This document shows positions 1 through 10,987 of a DNA stretch of 64,000 bases, in pieces. The translations under genes and the position numbers were made by a program. The stretch's first letter is position 1. Each line of letters starts with the position of its first letter. The DNA is from Pachyseris speciosa (taxonomy: Eukaryota; Cnidaria; Anthozoa; Scleractinia; Pachyseridae), in assembly GCA_016490735.1 (NCBI GenBank), contig JAEMWC010001203.1:95001-159000 (forward strand). The letters are read 5' to 3'. Below the pieces are notes generated by a model that worked only from the letters and a program-made list of their open reading frames with translations, was not told where the DNA came from and searched no databases.

Positions 1-390
1 AATAAAAATAAAGTAGGACCATGACGAAGACAGGTGATATGCACGATCAAGCATAGTTGTCAATTGGCCGCGCTTGTACCTATTATCGACATGACTGTGG
101 TAATGAAGGAGCAGACCACTGTTTGTTGGCTTCACGAACACTTTAGTTTCAATACGGGGCGCTCGGTTTAGGAGTCGAATACCGAGGAAGGGGAGCATTC
201 CATCATTTTCGACCTCCATAGTGAAATTGATGGCGGGGTGGGCGTGGTTGAGGGTGTTGAGAAAGTCCCTAGCTGTAGACAAATCGGGCATCACGGTAAG
301 CATGCAGGCAGGATTCCAGATGATCTTCGCAATTGTTTTAATGTGTTGAAAAAATGCCAGAACAAGTTTGATTGTTTCGTTAATGAGATG
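1..390 (-). pseudogene. Penelope-like element reverse transcriptase, partial
   Basis: Reading the minus strand from about 390 down to the window edge gives one open frame without a start codon. It contains IIWNPACMLTVMPDLS, then NHAHPAINFTME, PFLGIRLLNRAP, KVFVKPTNSGLLLHYHSH and LTTMLDRAYHLSSSWSYF. These blocks match the C-terminal part of reverse transcriptases of Penelope-like retroelements that are abundant in anthozoan genomes (family recall, not searched). The frame is blocked by a TAA just upstream at 391-393, so the catalytic core is missing or shifted, and the 3' part, where a GIY-YIG endonuclease would be expected, lies outside the window. It is most likely a truncated genomic copy. 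Confidence 0.72.
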
Positions 391-1500
391 TTACTCATTA
401 AACAATTACGACTGTGTTTAAATGTACAATCAGACTCAATTCGGGCAGAGGTCTTTGTCTAACTTATGCAAATTAGTGACTCTGAACTCTTAGTTACTCT
501 TGAAATCGCATATTTGATTTAGTTTTCCCTTGACAATGGCGCCAAGATGTCGTCGAAACGTCGGACTCTTTTATCGCTAGTTTTTGCCTGTAGATGTTTC
601 TCTAAATCATTGTTGACCATGAAGAGTGCATGGGAATATTGGGAGTGCTATAAAGGCTGTCTAGCTCTTTCTCACACACCCTCTCAACGCTCGAGAATAC
701 GCTATTCTTATCAGCGTTTCGCATCAATCCATGCACGCTCACTTTTTGAATATCAGAGAAATAAACTTGTTAGTTCCAACGGGTGAGATTTTTGGGGGGA
801 ACCGATGACTTTACCGAACGCAATCGACCGGCAGAAAAATTTGTTTTGTTTTGACTGCATATTTGTCAGCGCGATGGCCGGTTAAAAAGGCCGAAATATT
901 TTTCGTGACTGAGTAGATAACTCCAGCCGTTCGAACGAGTGAGAATTTTCTTTAGCCGTGCGAATCAGTGAGATATTGTAGAAGAGTAATAAATAACCTG
1001 AGATCAGGCGTTCTTTTTTGACGGGCGAGGGGGAAGAAGAGGAAAAAGAACGCCTGATACATCGTCGCCTGCCGTCTTTCGGTTGTTTACCCGGTAACAG
1101 CGATGTTATCTTGTGTCATACGATAAATGTCAGTCAATCAGATTTTACCGGGAATCCTTTATTTTAAGCGATCAAAGGTGTGGGAAAAAACTTTGCTTCT
1201 GCAGCAGCAAGCTTTGAGCAATCGATTTTTTGCCTTAAATAGTAATAAAACCAGTCTGTCTTAAAAATTCACAAAATACTCACAGTGTCTTTTTGTATCT
1301 CTTGATAATCATCTGAACGAGTTTCAGGCAATTTTAATGAATTTCATTTGACATTCACCCAAAATACGTAGCTACCTGCGTTCACACTTGGATCAAAGTG
1401 ATCAGTTACAATTCCAATGTGCAACCATATATTTCTTTACACCCAGCAAATAAAAGATTTTATCATGGCAGTAGACACACGCGCTATTTAAGCGCCTATC
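391..1500. other. Intergenic, low-information stretch
   Basis: No convincing gene is visible. Two short plus-strand open frames (238-462 and 547-786) lack any recognisable domain. A stretch near 688-716 (gagaatacgctattcttatc) recurs inverted near 55190-55207, so at least part of this interval is dispersed repeat. Confidence 0.4.
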
Positions 1501-1542
1501 TTTTGTAAAGTCGTTTTGAAGTTAGCTAAAGAGATGACTCAC

Positions 1543-2510
1543 CTCGTAAAAGCGTGTGCAGTTAAGCATTTACCTGAGATTTTTGGCTGAGTGTCATCCC
1601 TGTCTTTTGTTTTCATCTCATCGATTTTTTTCTGCAATGTGACAATGTCCCCTTTGCTAGCAGTGTGGTCTTCCAACGTGAGGATTTTCCGGCTCAATTC
1701 ACGGACATCTGAGCTCATGCCTTCCAGGATATTGGTTTGGATCTTGGCATGTTCTTCTTGAGACTTAATTAAGTAATCGATCCTTTGTTCCAAACTGGCG
1801 ACGTTATCTTTGTTTGCTGTATCCTCCTTCAAGTCACCTAAGAGTGACTTAAGCTCACTGATGTCCTCAAGAACCTCGATGTACCTCCGAGCCTCCTCTC
1901 TCATACCTTGCTCCAAACCACGTACTATATTGGAAGGAAAGTCTGATTCGGTCAAACCTCCAACTGCATCAATCACATCTGTCTTGAGTCCAAGAGCTTT
2001 GAAAGCGTCTTTAGCATACTGTATATACTGATTGAACGTTTTTTTCTCCAGCTCTGAACTGCTCGAGTGACAAATCGAATTTCTCAGGAGACGAAGCTGA
2101 TCGATCGCTAGTGCGGACGTTTCCGCGTCATTCCCACCTGGGCTTACAACAGAACTATGGAAACTTCCGTGAAGCACTCCGTGCGGCTTAACATACAGAT
2201 CACTGAGCGTTGTGTTTGTGTGTGGAGAGGAGAAGGTTTGCGCATAGATGGTGGCCTGGAACAAGGCGGTGCAATCCCACTCGGAATACGACTTGTGCGT
2301 AGGAACTTTGGTTCTGCCACCCTCCAAAGAGACAAGCATACTTCTTACAGCAGGGGAATCATCCCAGAGCTGGAAACCAGGGCGACCACCGATGATGTTG
2401 TCCCACATTGTTCTGAAGGTCTGTCGTAGGGCTTTGGGAAATTCATTCAAGACAATGTTCGTGAATTTGAAGTAATTTAACTCTTGGTCTCGATATGGCT
2501 GCAAGGACAT
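1543..2510 (-). CDS. DZIP3/hRUL138-like HEPN-domain protein, first coding exon
   Basis: A 322-codon open exon. Residues about 1-190 look like the HEPN domain found in DZIP3-type E3 ligases and many cnidarian innate-immunity-like proteins. The motif RNSICH (R143, N144, H148) fits the R-x4-H signature of HEPN folds, which in active members is the RNase centre. Residues about 205-305 are rich in E, K, L and D with heptad spacing and probably form a coiled coil. The ATG at 2510 has a good context (AAAATGT). A likely acceptor (TTTCTTTTCAG) ends at 2550, so a non-coding first exon probably lies upstream. The reading frame runs into a TGA only after a strong donor (AG|GTGAGT, exon end 1543), so the protein continues in exons I cannot identify. 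A weaker donor (CAG|GTAAAT) lies about 30 bp earlier. In relatives the HEPN is fused to NACHT, TPR or ligase modules; which one applies here is unknown. Confidence 0.72.
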
Positions 2511-2548
2511 TTTGGCTGCTCACAGTACCCGGGATTTGCCTTAAAATA

Positions 2549-2560
2549 TCTGAAAAGAAA
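2549..2560 (-). other. Predicted 3' splice site, 5' UTR exon of the HEPN gene
   Basis: On the minus strand a pyrimidine-rich run ending in TTTTCAG precedes a short leader of about 38 bases and then the ATG at 2510. This suggests that the leader begins at 2549 and that at least one upstream non-coding exon exists. Its position is not visible. Confidence 0.45.
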
Positions 2561-3404
2561 CGGCTGGAATAAGGTGTAGAAGATCAAAATTTATGTAAAG
2601 AGAATGAAAACCAAACAAAAAAATACATCAAAAACAACAAACAGAAGCGACATGACAGTTGCCGCCGCTCCCTATACATGTCTCCCATTTTCTTACATAC
2701 CAGTAATTATCACATGACCCCGTGGCTCAACCACTACAGCGATATGCATGAACACAGGAGCAGGACAAGGAAGGGTATTAGGCGAGGTAGAAACTGCATT
2801 TTGCGTCTATGTTTCAGGCCAAGGACAGGGGCTTTTATGAGATAAAATGTTTTCTTTCTCGTAATATCACAGGCCAGAGGAATAACACTGTATACATGGT
2901 CCTTAACATTTTCAAGTACACGTAAACCTACCCCAACTGATCGAGTCACAACGCGTACAACATACTCAAGTTTGTAAAGTTTGCCCAGCAAGGTCGCAAA
3001 AACGAGAACAATGTGCCTCTGTTAAACAGTTAAGGGTGTGTGTTTCTACACTAGTCATGCAATCAATGCAAAAAGTTGTGAAATAACCCAAACAAGTAAT
3101 TTTGAAACAAACGGCTCTCCATAGCCTGGTTCAGGGGGCTTTTGTTAGGAAAGAATTATTTTTCGTAAGAGGACTAATAGTTTTCGTAATAAATTAGGCC
3201 ACAGGAAAAATACTGTAACGACATAGGAAATTCGCATCGTCCTTAACATTTTCAAGTACAATAGAATTTATGTGGATCACGTAACCATTTCGTTGAAAAA
3301 ACCGCACTGATAAGCTAAAAGAGATTGAAATGGGGTGGGACCGGTGGCTTAAGATTAGTGGCCGTTACTTGGTAAAGATTTAACTTGTTGCTTTCCTCTG
3401 CACA
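2561..3404. other. Upstream region or 5' intron of the HEPN gene, with an internal duplication
   Basis: No gene is seen. The phrase gtccttaacattttcaagta occurs at about 2900 and again at about 3240 with similar flanks (cacagg...aatactgta), indicating a diverged tandem duplication of roughly 340 bp. Confidence 0.45.
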
Positions 3405-3411
3405 GTTAATT

Positions 3412-3504
3412 AACAATTATTCACCGAAGTGGAGGTGAATGGTGGTGGATATTTACCGAGGTAAATATCCACCACTTTCACCGACACGGAGGTGAATAAT
3501 TGTT
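3412..3504. repeat. Small foldback element
   Basis: The ends are inverted copies: aacaattattcacc at the left and ggtgaataattgtt at the right. The centre (ggtggatatttacc / ggtaaatatccacc) is itself a palindrome. The whole unit could fold into a hairpin. It abuts a second inverted-repeat element that starts five bases later. Confidence 0.7.
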
Positions 3505-3508
3505 TTAC

Positions 3509-3695
3509 TATATACCACACAAGCTGAATAATTATCGACCAAAATATTACTTTATGTGTGACAATATAGCGGCAAGCGGTCGGAAATTGTAAAATCTCGC
3601 GCGCCGGCTGCTCGGAGGTGAATAGTACTTGCTAATCACCTCCGAGTTAACAAATCAGAGCGCGCGAAAAGCACTATTCACTTGTGTGGTATATA
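3509..3695. mobile_element. MITE with TATATACCACACAAG termini
   Basis: The left end TATATACCACACAAG is matched by the right end CTTGTGTGGTATATA. Inside, cgcgcgccgg...gagcgcgcg and ctcggaggtgaatag...ctatt form further inverted pairs. It is too small to encode a protein. The superfamily is not clear because the TA-rich ends hide the target duplication. Confidence 0.68.
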
Positions 3696-4859
3696 TACTA
3701 ACAAGAGGCTACAATTAGCCTAAACTCGGGCCTGCAACAATACCTAATTTAGCACAAAACAAAAGAAAAGAGAGGAGTCTGTCCTTACATCGGACTCATT
3801 GTGCTTACGTTAGTGTATATTTCTTTGCAGTGTATATCCATAGACCCCTGTCAACATATATCCCTTTCCAAAATTGCTTTACAGCTCAACCATTGATAAC
3901 AATAATTATAACACTTGTCAAAAATATTTTTAAAAAAAGAAGAAAAAGAGAAACGCGGAAAGAAAAGAAAAAAGAAAAAAATAGGTGCCGATAGCAAGAG
4001 TCGATTTCGGAACATCTGCATCATAAGCGGTAATGAACGCTAAGCCACGGTCATTCAGAAAATTTTGCTTAGTAGGTAAAATTAGTTAACTTATTCCAAA
4101 GTGATTATTTCTAGTTAGCACTTGCGCAGGAAGTGAGCTTTGCGGATGAAACACGAGGACAAAGCCGGAAGAAAAAGACAAGAGGCCATATTGGTCTTTA
4201 CTCGGCCTTCCCGCAAAAGGCAATCAGAAATTGAAATTTGTTATTTCCGGCTCTGATTCACCTGCACGGTATAAATATTATGACAAAGTTAGAAAAACAA
4301 GATCTGAATTCCTTTCCATATTTTATTTTCACTATTGCATCATGTTCATCATGTGCAGATAGTAGCACTGCCTTCTCTAATACAACGCATTGTTCAAGTA
4401 CAGTCAACACTGCTTGTGTTATGGATGTCTAGAAAACGATGACCCAAAATACTACGGTATAGAAAATCGACTAAGTAGAAAACGATGACCCACAAAAACA
4501 ATGAATGATTAGTGGCTTTTGACTGCTTTTGATCTAAGGAGTTTGTTTTCTCATATAGGTCCGCTAGCTTGCACTAAAGACCATTACATAACATTTTATG
4601 GCATAAACGTTACTGGAATCTCGGTGAAATGTGAGGAGAAAAACTATTCAGTAGGGTGAAACTGTTTGCTGAAATACGTCACTTGAAACAGAGACATTGC
4701 TGTGAAAAAAGAGAGTAAGGTTTCCGCAGCCAGTTCAATAAATGGATTTCATGTCACGCAAGTAAAAAATATAATTGCTTATCATTCAAGAATAATGTCA
4801 AGAATAATGTCGAGATATTGTACAAAAATAGTAAATAAACTACCTGTAAAAGTCTCAGG
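3696..4859. other. Intergenic, no gene recognised
   Basis: AT-rich with purine runs (about 3930-3980). The phrase gaagtgagctttgcggatgaaacacga (4130-4156) recurs almost identically at about 5189-5215, so this interval contains part of a dispersed or duplicated repeat. Confidence 0.4.
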
Positions 4860-5100
4860 AGTGTATGATATCCCGTACTTTTTGTACTTGAGTTATTCGC
4901 CGAAATGTACCACTCAAAATTACAGCGGTTTAGTATGTAGAAGCCACGGGCACGGTAAAAACATCTGGAATTCACTTTGGCTATGTTAAAACCTTTCGTC
5001 TCGCTGTTGAACTTGCAAACAATCGTATTGACACTGCTGTCTCACATTAGTTGTTCAGACTTCGTAAATACAAGGAGAATCGTCATTTTAATGTTCGTGA
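4860..5100. repeat. Dispersed repeat, copy 1
   Basis: The blocks aaatgtaccactcaaaatt, atctggaattcactttggcta and tcgctgttgaacttgcaaac occur in the same order and spacing at 35975-36145. The two copies are clearly homologous but diverged. No reading frame is shared between them, so I treat it as a non-coding interspersed repeat. Confidence 0.65.
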
Positions 5101-5489
5101 TGCGATGGCGGCCTTGTTTTGTGCAGCCTTATCCCCAGGGCCTTCCGAGAGTACTGCTATTTTTAGCCTGCGCTTGCGCAGAAACGCCGGAAGTGAGCTT
5201 TGTGGATGAAACACGACAAAGACAAAGAATAAAACGACGAAGAACCAAGCCGACTTCCGGCAGAGTAAAAATCGGAGCTCATTTTCAGACTCGGGCGGCC
5301 TTCCTAGTCCGAGTAATACGATTCAGAAGTTCGCGCATAAGAGCCCTTTGATTTATTCGACAGTTTTACTTCGCTTCACTTCACATTTCCGTTTTCAGCT
5401 TGGAAGCCTACATTTCTAATTACTTTCTTCTGTGGCTATAAGCTTCTTTGACACCGGGAATATGGAATAGGTGGAAACGCATGACTGTA
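5101..5489. other. Intergenic, no gene recognised
   Basis: A 124-codon plus-strand open frame (4977-5351) crosses repeat sequence and shows no domain or codon bias that I can recognise. The interval otherwise holds the second copy of the gaagtgagcttt repeat (5189-5215). Confidence 0.35.
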
Positions 5490-5885
5490 TGTTTAAAGTG
5501 TCTATATCGTCTTCTGGTTTTTGGTGGTTCTGATATGTACATAACGAGTAGATAGCTGTTCAAAAAGGTTTTTTCGAATTCCGCCGTGTTTTTGCCCTGA
5601 AATCATCGTTCAAATTTCCCGCTTGAGCCACGCTCATCAAACTTGACCGAGCTAGTAAGGGGCATGGATATATTCCTGATTTGACGTCACAAACTGCTTT
5701 GCATGCATGTTTACAAAGACTTAATGAGGTGCAAATCAGTTTGTGACGTCAATCAGGAATAGACCCACGCCCCTTACTAGCTCGGTCAAGTTTGATGGGC
5801 GTGGCTCAAGTAAGCTAAACACTTTTTTGAACAGCTATCTACTCCTTATGTATATACCAGAACCGCAATATAGACACTTTAAGGA
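5490..5885. mobile_element. Foldback/MITE element with ~60-bp inverted ends
   Basis: The left part (tttaaagtgtctatat ... gagtagatagctgttcaaaaa) is matched in reverse by the right part (ttttttgaacagctatctactc ... atatagacactttaa). A second inverted pair (accgagctagtaaggggc / gccccttactagctcggt) lies inside, around tgacgtcacaaactg and cagtttgtgacgtca. A related inner module recurs at about 57720-57865. There is no coding capacity. Confidence 0.78.
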
Positions 5886-7882
5886 CTGAACTCTTTAACG
5901 GAATTTAATATCGGTTAAAAAGATCATTTCGGAATTCGAAAAATAAGGTAAGCAACTCACCTCAAGTGTAATTTAGCAACAACAGAGTAGTCTATACACC
6001 TGCTGTGCTTGTGTGGCATCTTATTACTGTTTTCATAATCAGCGCACCTACGTTTTATGCACGTTAGACGTGTCTACATCTATTAGCTGAAAATTACCTT
6101 GCAGCACCAAAAAGACGATGCTGGGTAAATGAACACACCGGAGGTGCTGTGTACCTGAGGCAAACATTAAAACTAAAATCAAAACAAGTTGATCAAGCGT
6201 TCGTTACAGTCTAGTGGAGTTCATTAGTTTTCGCTAGAATTCGTGAGTAACTAATTTGAATTATTGCTTTTAAGTAATTAGAATTCGTCATAAACAACCA
6301 GGCCCATAAACCAAAACAGGTTTAGTGATTGCGACAAAACAATCCTTGGTCTTTATAATTCCTCAGTCGCACGGTTTCACTTTCGACTTTCACTCAGCCC
6401 GCTTCCCGCCGGAGTCAGGAAAGCTAGAAATCTATGTCTTCTTTACATAAGATTAACGCACCGACAAATATTGCGGTAAAAGATAATTTTCGAAAAGGGT
6501 TCAGGCCTGAAAAGGGCTGTTCTATTTTGCCATTATAAACAGTAGTTCATCGATCGATCTCAGGAGCGATTGTTAAAATGTGTTCGTTGTCAACGTCTTC
6601 CTTACCTTTTTTCAACGCAGTGTTTCCCTTTCAGTCTAGATTATTCGGTGCAGAGACTTCAGGTAAACTTCAGGTATCAAGAAGGCAAAACTGAGAACCC
6701 GAAGAGGCGATTTTTCCTCCCGAAACAAATATGTAAACCAAACTGAAGGTAATTTGATGGAGTGCTCGCAGAATAGGTGCTGAAAACAAACGCAATCTCT
6801 CTCAGAAGAATTCACTCTAATTCCCTTCCGTACCTTCCTTCTTGGTCTCTTTCTATAAACACATTGGACGCGATGCTTGTTTTCTTACAAAGCTCAACAG
6901 TCTTTGTTTCAAGTCGTTTGATCAGCGCTGTCGCTCCCAGAATGTGGCGTTCATTTTACCAGACCAATACACGAGACCAAAATCACTCATCCAGGAAATC
7001 CACAAACCGGAAATCAATGTCGGACCACTCCGACGATGTCACGGAATAAAACAAGTTTTCATATTTTTCATATAAACTACATAAGAATCCGTCGCAAACT
7101 CGTGGAAATTTGACCCCAAACTTGTCAATTTTTACAAAGAAATCCCCCGGAGAAATGCATGACAGGGGGCAAGCGCTTGCCCCATGTCATTACTATTAGA
7201 TAACAGTTCGCACCGAGCCACTTTTAAGGCGGTGAGGGTAAAAGGAGGAATGAGTTTGCGGCATGGCATGTGGCTAGGCTGTTAAGTAAGACTTAAAAGC
7301 TGCTAAGTTTACTTAAACAAAAATTGTGCGTGTGGAGGCCTAAGTGAAATCCCAAGATATTTTACTTTGCATCTCATTATATTCGGAAAGTTGAAACGAT
7401 TCAAGAAAGTTTCAAGTGACATGCGGTTTCTTGAGCTTTGAGGTGGGCGAAGCCTGTCCGTCAACCTTAATTAACTACGTGGGAAAATCAACTTAAGTTG
7501 AAGTAAAATACATCACTTGTGTGTGAAGCGTTAAGACGGAAAGTTTTACCTGAAGTATCAAAAAAAATTACTTGACTTGAAATATTCCTAAGTTTACTTT
7601 GCCTCTTGTGTAAAGACTACCAATAATTCTACAGTTAATAATTTTGGAACTCGCGATTATTGATCGTGTCTAACAGCCTAACTGACAGTGAATAATCGCA
7701 AGCTAGTTCCCAAACTTGGTCAAAGCCAAATATTGAAAACAAATTGGTCGGTATCATAGGTATTTGACCGAGAAATATTTCAGTGTTGAATACTTCTCTC
7801 TGATCGAAACTCTTGTCATTGCGTTACATCCGGATGTAACTGTTGGCATGAAATCTACATCTACATCTATTTGGTCGGTAAA
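5886..7882. other. Intergenic, no gene recognised
   Basis: Open frames at 6777-7049 and 6842-7075 overlap in different frames and show no known domain. Small hairpins occur at about 7140-7190 (cagggggcaagcgcttgcccc) and at 7640-7710 (aactcgcgattattgatcg with an approximate inverted match). Nothing supports a gene. Confidence 0.35.
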
Positions 7883-7971
7883 TAGCCTGCGAACAAGCTT
7901 TCCCGGGGGTAGGGGGTGGCATTTTCCCTCCTTCCACCCACCACCCCCCGAGAGAGCTTGCTCGCAGGCTA
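7883..7971. mobile_element. Short MITE with 9-bp target duplication
   Basis: The 89-bp unit begins TAGCCTGCGAACAAGCT and ends AGCTTGCTCGCAGGCTA, an inverted pair. It is flanked by exact 9-bp direct repeats GTCGGTAAA at 7874-7882 and 7972-7980. A 9-bp duplication is typical of Mutator-like transposition. Confidence 0.85.
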
Positions 7972-8289
7972 GTCGGTAAAAATCGCTATGACATCATACC
8001 AACCATCTCAAATCAGATAGGGCAGAGTTTTTGACAGCCTTTTATAGGTAAAACGAGAATTGTAAGCAAGCAGGCAGTGAGAATAAATTAATTTGATCGA
8101 AATGACATTTACAGTCAAGTCAGGTCAAGCGTACCCCCCTAGAGTACATTAATGAGTTGATTATTTGAACATTGAATCCGTTAGTCGTTTCGAATAATGC
8201 AATCATTTTTGAAATATTCGAATCAAACTTCAATTGCTGATTGGACTATGTCCGTAGCTAGATGTGTTTGAAAAAGGGTTTACCTAAAA

Positions 8290-8371
8290 CATGGAATCCG
8301 GAATCCGGAATCCGGAATCCGGAATCTGGAATCCAGAATCCAGAATCTGGAATCCGGAATACGGAATCTAG
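8290..8371. repeat. GGAATCC tandem array, left arm of copy A
   Basis: Repeats of ggaatcc(g) with point variants (ggaatctg, ggaatcca). The array sits just inside the terminal inverted repeat and mirrors the array at 11740-11808. Confidence 0.9.
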
Positions 8372-8410
8372 AAACTGGAATTAATAATTAATAAGAGGGT
8401 TAAAAGAACC

Positions 8411-8415
<5 letters not shown>

Positions 8416-8464
<49 letters not shown>
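8416..8464. repeat. (AAT)n microsatellite at the LINE tail
   Basis: An uninterrupted run of aat units. The same position in the sister element (57205-57258) also holds (TTA)n next to the LINE ORF end. It therefore probably began as the simple-repeat tail of the captured LINE. Confidence 0.85.
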
Positions 8465-8469
<5 letters not shown>

Positions 8470-8523
8470 GATAAAAAATGTCTCTTCACACTACGACAAA
8501 AGGAGTTAAACTCAGTTATGTTT

Positions 8524-9988
8524 GAGTCTAGTGCGCATGCGCTCTAGACTCTATCTACTCAGAGCTGTACACTGTCCACAATTGCGTTGGCGTATCGACT
8601 TGATTTTCTTCAATCGATTCGAAAACGTGGATACGCAAACAGACAACAAGACAGGCACGTCGGAGTATCGACGAATGCTGCTGCAATATTTCTCGATCGA
8701 TCCGAAAACTTGAAAACATCGTATCTAATGAAAATTGTTCGTGGACATGCTGCATCCGAAAATGCCACGTGGGAATCTGTGCTGAAGATTCTTGTAGCTG
8801 AAGACATGAAGATGCCGGTACGTTTTACGTTGAATTATTCAAGATTTGGTTTTAACACTTGCTCCAAGTCTTCTTAACATGCATTGAATCAATCAAGCAA
8901 AAGGTATTGCGAGTGTTCCACCACTTTTAGGTCGATGGTTTCGAACAAATATAGGTTAAAAGGCGTTCAGTTGTCGAAGCAGTTGTGATCAATTCAAGCG
9001 GACTGCATGTGCGTGTAAGATTAGTATGATTCCTCTTTTGAGAACAAAAAGCCTTCGTCTGAGGCCAATAAACCCTCCTTTGAGGACAATAAACCCTCTT
9101 TTGAGGATGACATTTATCGCTCTGTCGAAGACAAATCGAATGTTAATGCAAACGTAAACATGTTTACACTCAGTTCCACAGATGTTTGTAAATAAAACTG
9201 CAAGAATTGTTGTGCAGTTTTTTGCTGACTGAGACAGTCTGAGTTTTCATTGCTATGTACACCTTAAGACTTGACACAGTGTTACATCAAATTTCTATAT
9301 TTTTGTTCGTGAAAGTGCGCAATAACTAGTTTCATGTGAGATAACTACAATAGCAGTACTAAATTGTTTATTCTTGTTTGGTTATTCGTTTCTTCAATTC
9401 TTGGCATGAATTAAGATTTTAAATCATACCCAAAGTCAAAATTCATCAGGTTATATTTTATTCACAAGTTACGTGTTGCGGTTATGATGATAAAAACTTG
9501 GTAATGTCACCAGTAAAATGTAACGTATTTATAACTTGACCTTCTTGTCTCATGTTTGAAATAAATACTTTTCATTTTTATTGTGTGGTCTCAGTTTCAT
9601 AAGTCCAGCCTCACGTTTCAGCACAAGATTGTAGGATTTTGCACGTTGTTCTTCAAAATTGTCTCCCAAAATTTGCACCCACGTTGGGCACATACTAAAC
9701 ATAATGCTGAAATTCTCCATTTATTTTAAGAAATAATGAGACCCCACCTCCCCCAAGTGAAATGCATGGCCTATTTAAAGTATTTTGAAAATGCCATGAA
9801 CCGCATATATTTCACAAAGGCATTTCCCAGCCATCTCCCCTTCCTCCAAGTTGTACCTGAATGCCCCTGACCTACAGAATGGTGTCCATGCCAGGTTCCA
9901 TTTGTTTCCAACCCTTCATATGTCATATGAAATCAGTCACAAATATTATCAGTTCGAAGCACTAGACTCGTGTACCCTACTGGGTACC
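8524..9988. mobile_element. 1.47-kb insertion within copy A
   Basis: The sister copy at 55577-57452 reads straight through this point (tatgtttctaatagct), giving an empty site. The insertion is bordered by tatgttt (8517-8523) and tattttt (9989-9995), a possible 7-bp duplication with one mismatch. Its left end gagtctagtgc has an inverted match gcactagactc near 9959-9969, about 20 bp short of the right border. Inside is an exon-like open stretch (8587 to about 8819) ending in a donor-like gtacgt, and small tandem repeats aataaaccctcctttgagga at 9068-9110. Its nature is unknown. Confidence 0.65.
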
Positions 9989-9994
9989 TATTTT

Positions 9995-10261
9995 TCTAAT
10001 AGCTACAGGGAGCTTATTAAAAGTAGTTGCTGCCGAGTGCTGAAAAGTTCCCAACTCTCTCGGAATAGAAAGGACAGGTGCAATCGAAGATCTTAAGCTA
10101 TAAGCACTGACCATGAAGACGATAGATGTCTTACAGGAGGAGGTAGGTGACAGGAGTGAAGTCTTAGTCTGGGACTTGGTTTGTTCTTTCCAGTTTAGTC
10201 GATGTGGAGGGATATAAGGATAACTATTAAGAAAGACCGTATGCAGGATCATTAAATGCAA
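9995..10261 (-). pseudogene. LINE ORF2 C-terminal tail captured in copy A
   Basis: The minus-strand frame contains VSAYSLRSSIAPVLSIPRE followed by AATTFNKLPVAIR, the usual end of CR1/L2-type ORF2 proteins (family recall). The frame is cut by the 1.47-kb insertion; the continuation is at the left near 8470-8523. The homologous intact tail is at 56880-57272. Confidence 0.7.
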
Positions 10262-10508
10262 CTTAAAGAGCTGATCCGCGAGATTTTACACTAGTTTAAC
10301 CTTAAGAAACAAACAGGCCCATGCAGTGCAGCCATCGCTGCAAAAACGGAGTGAGAAGCATTGCTATTGGGAAGAAAATCTTTCTTGGAGCAGATTAACC
10401 ACGTTTATCGCCTACTGTAAAAGTAGGCCTGACCAAGTCCTCAGTTGTTGTAGATATCCTTAACCAATCAGAAGTGGAGAGCAGCGGATTTTGCGTGCTC
10501 AAGGTTCC

Positions 10509-10740
10509 TGTTGGTTACGGTTATATACTCCCAACTAATCACGATAAAAAGATACGGAATTGAACGGTTTAAACGGCTTTTTAATCCTTAGGAACGAGTT
10601 ACAACCACGGTATGCGAAAAAACTCTCTCCCAAAACCTAGCTCAAAGTTCACACAGTATCGGTTTTATACAACGGTGTATGGTAACGTTGTCCATTAACA
10701 GCGTCGGCCTTCGGTCACGCAACAAAAACTCTCTCGAACA
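10509..10740. mobile_element. Solo LTR inside copy A
   Basis: This 232-bp segment begins TGTTGGTTACGG and ends CTCTCGAACA, the TG...CA rule of LTRs. It is flanked by exact 5-bp duplications GTTCC (10504-10508, 10741-10745). The sister element has the uninterrupted site aaggttcctatataaaag with a single GTTCC. That is direct empty-site evidence. No internal LTR-retrotransposon genes remain, so it is a recombined solo LTR. Confidence 0.88.
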
Positions 10741-10745
10741 GTTCC

Positions 10746-10987
10746 TATATAAAAGTTTCAAGGTATATTGGGCACCATACTGACTTAGGTTTTTTCGAAA
10801 AAAAGAGCAATGACTGAAGACGGTACAACTGTATGAGGGTGAAAATGTTGTAAGCAAACGAAAGCGCTAAAACAATCCTCACCCAGCCCCCATAGCTATC
10901 ATTTCCAGGTGGGGCATTTATAAACGTCTTTTCTTTTTTTCTTCTTTTTTTGAAATAAATATTTTTTTGTCTTCTTTTTTTCTCCAA
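10746..10987 (-). other. Open frame conserved between copies A and B
   Basis: An 80-codon frame, K/R-rich at its start and hydrophobic in the middle (VRIVLALSFAYNIFTLIQLY). The same frame of 77 codons exists at 56400-56633, the length difference being an in-frame 9-bp indel. There is no known domain and no start context; it may be chance, but the frame survived in both copies. Confidence 0.25.

Noticed and set aside
2144..2475. Frames on both strands inside the HEPN exon
   Set aside because: Shadows of the 1543-2510 coding exon, which alone shows domain similarity.
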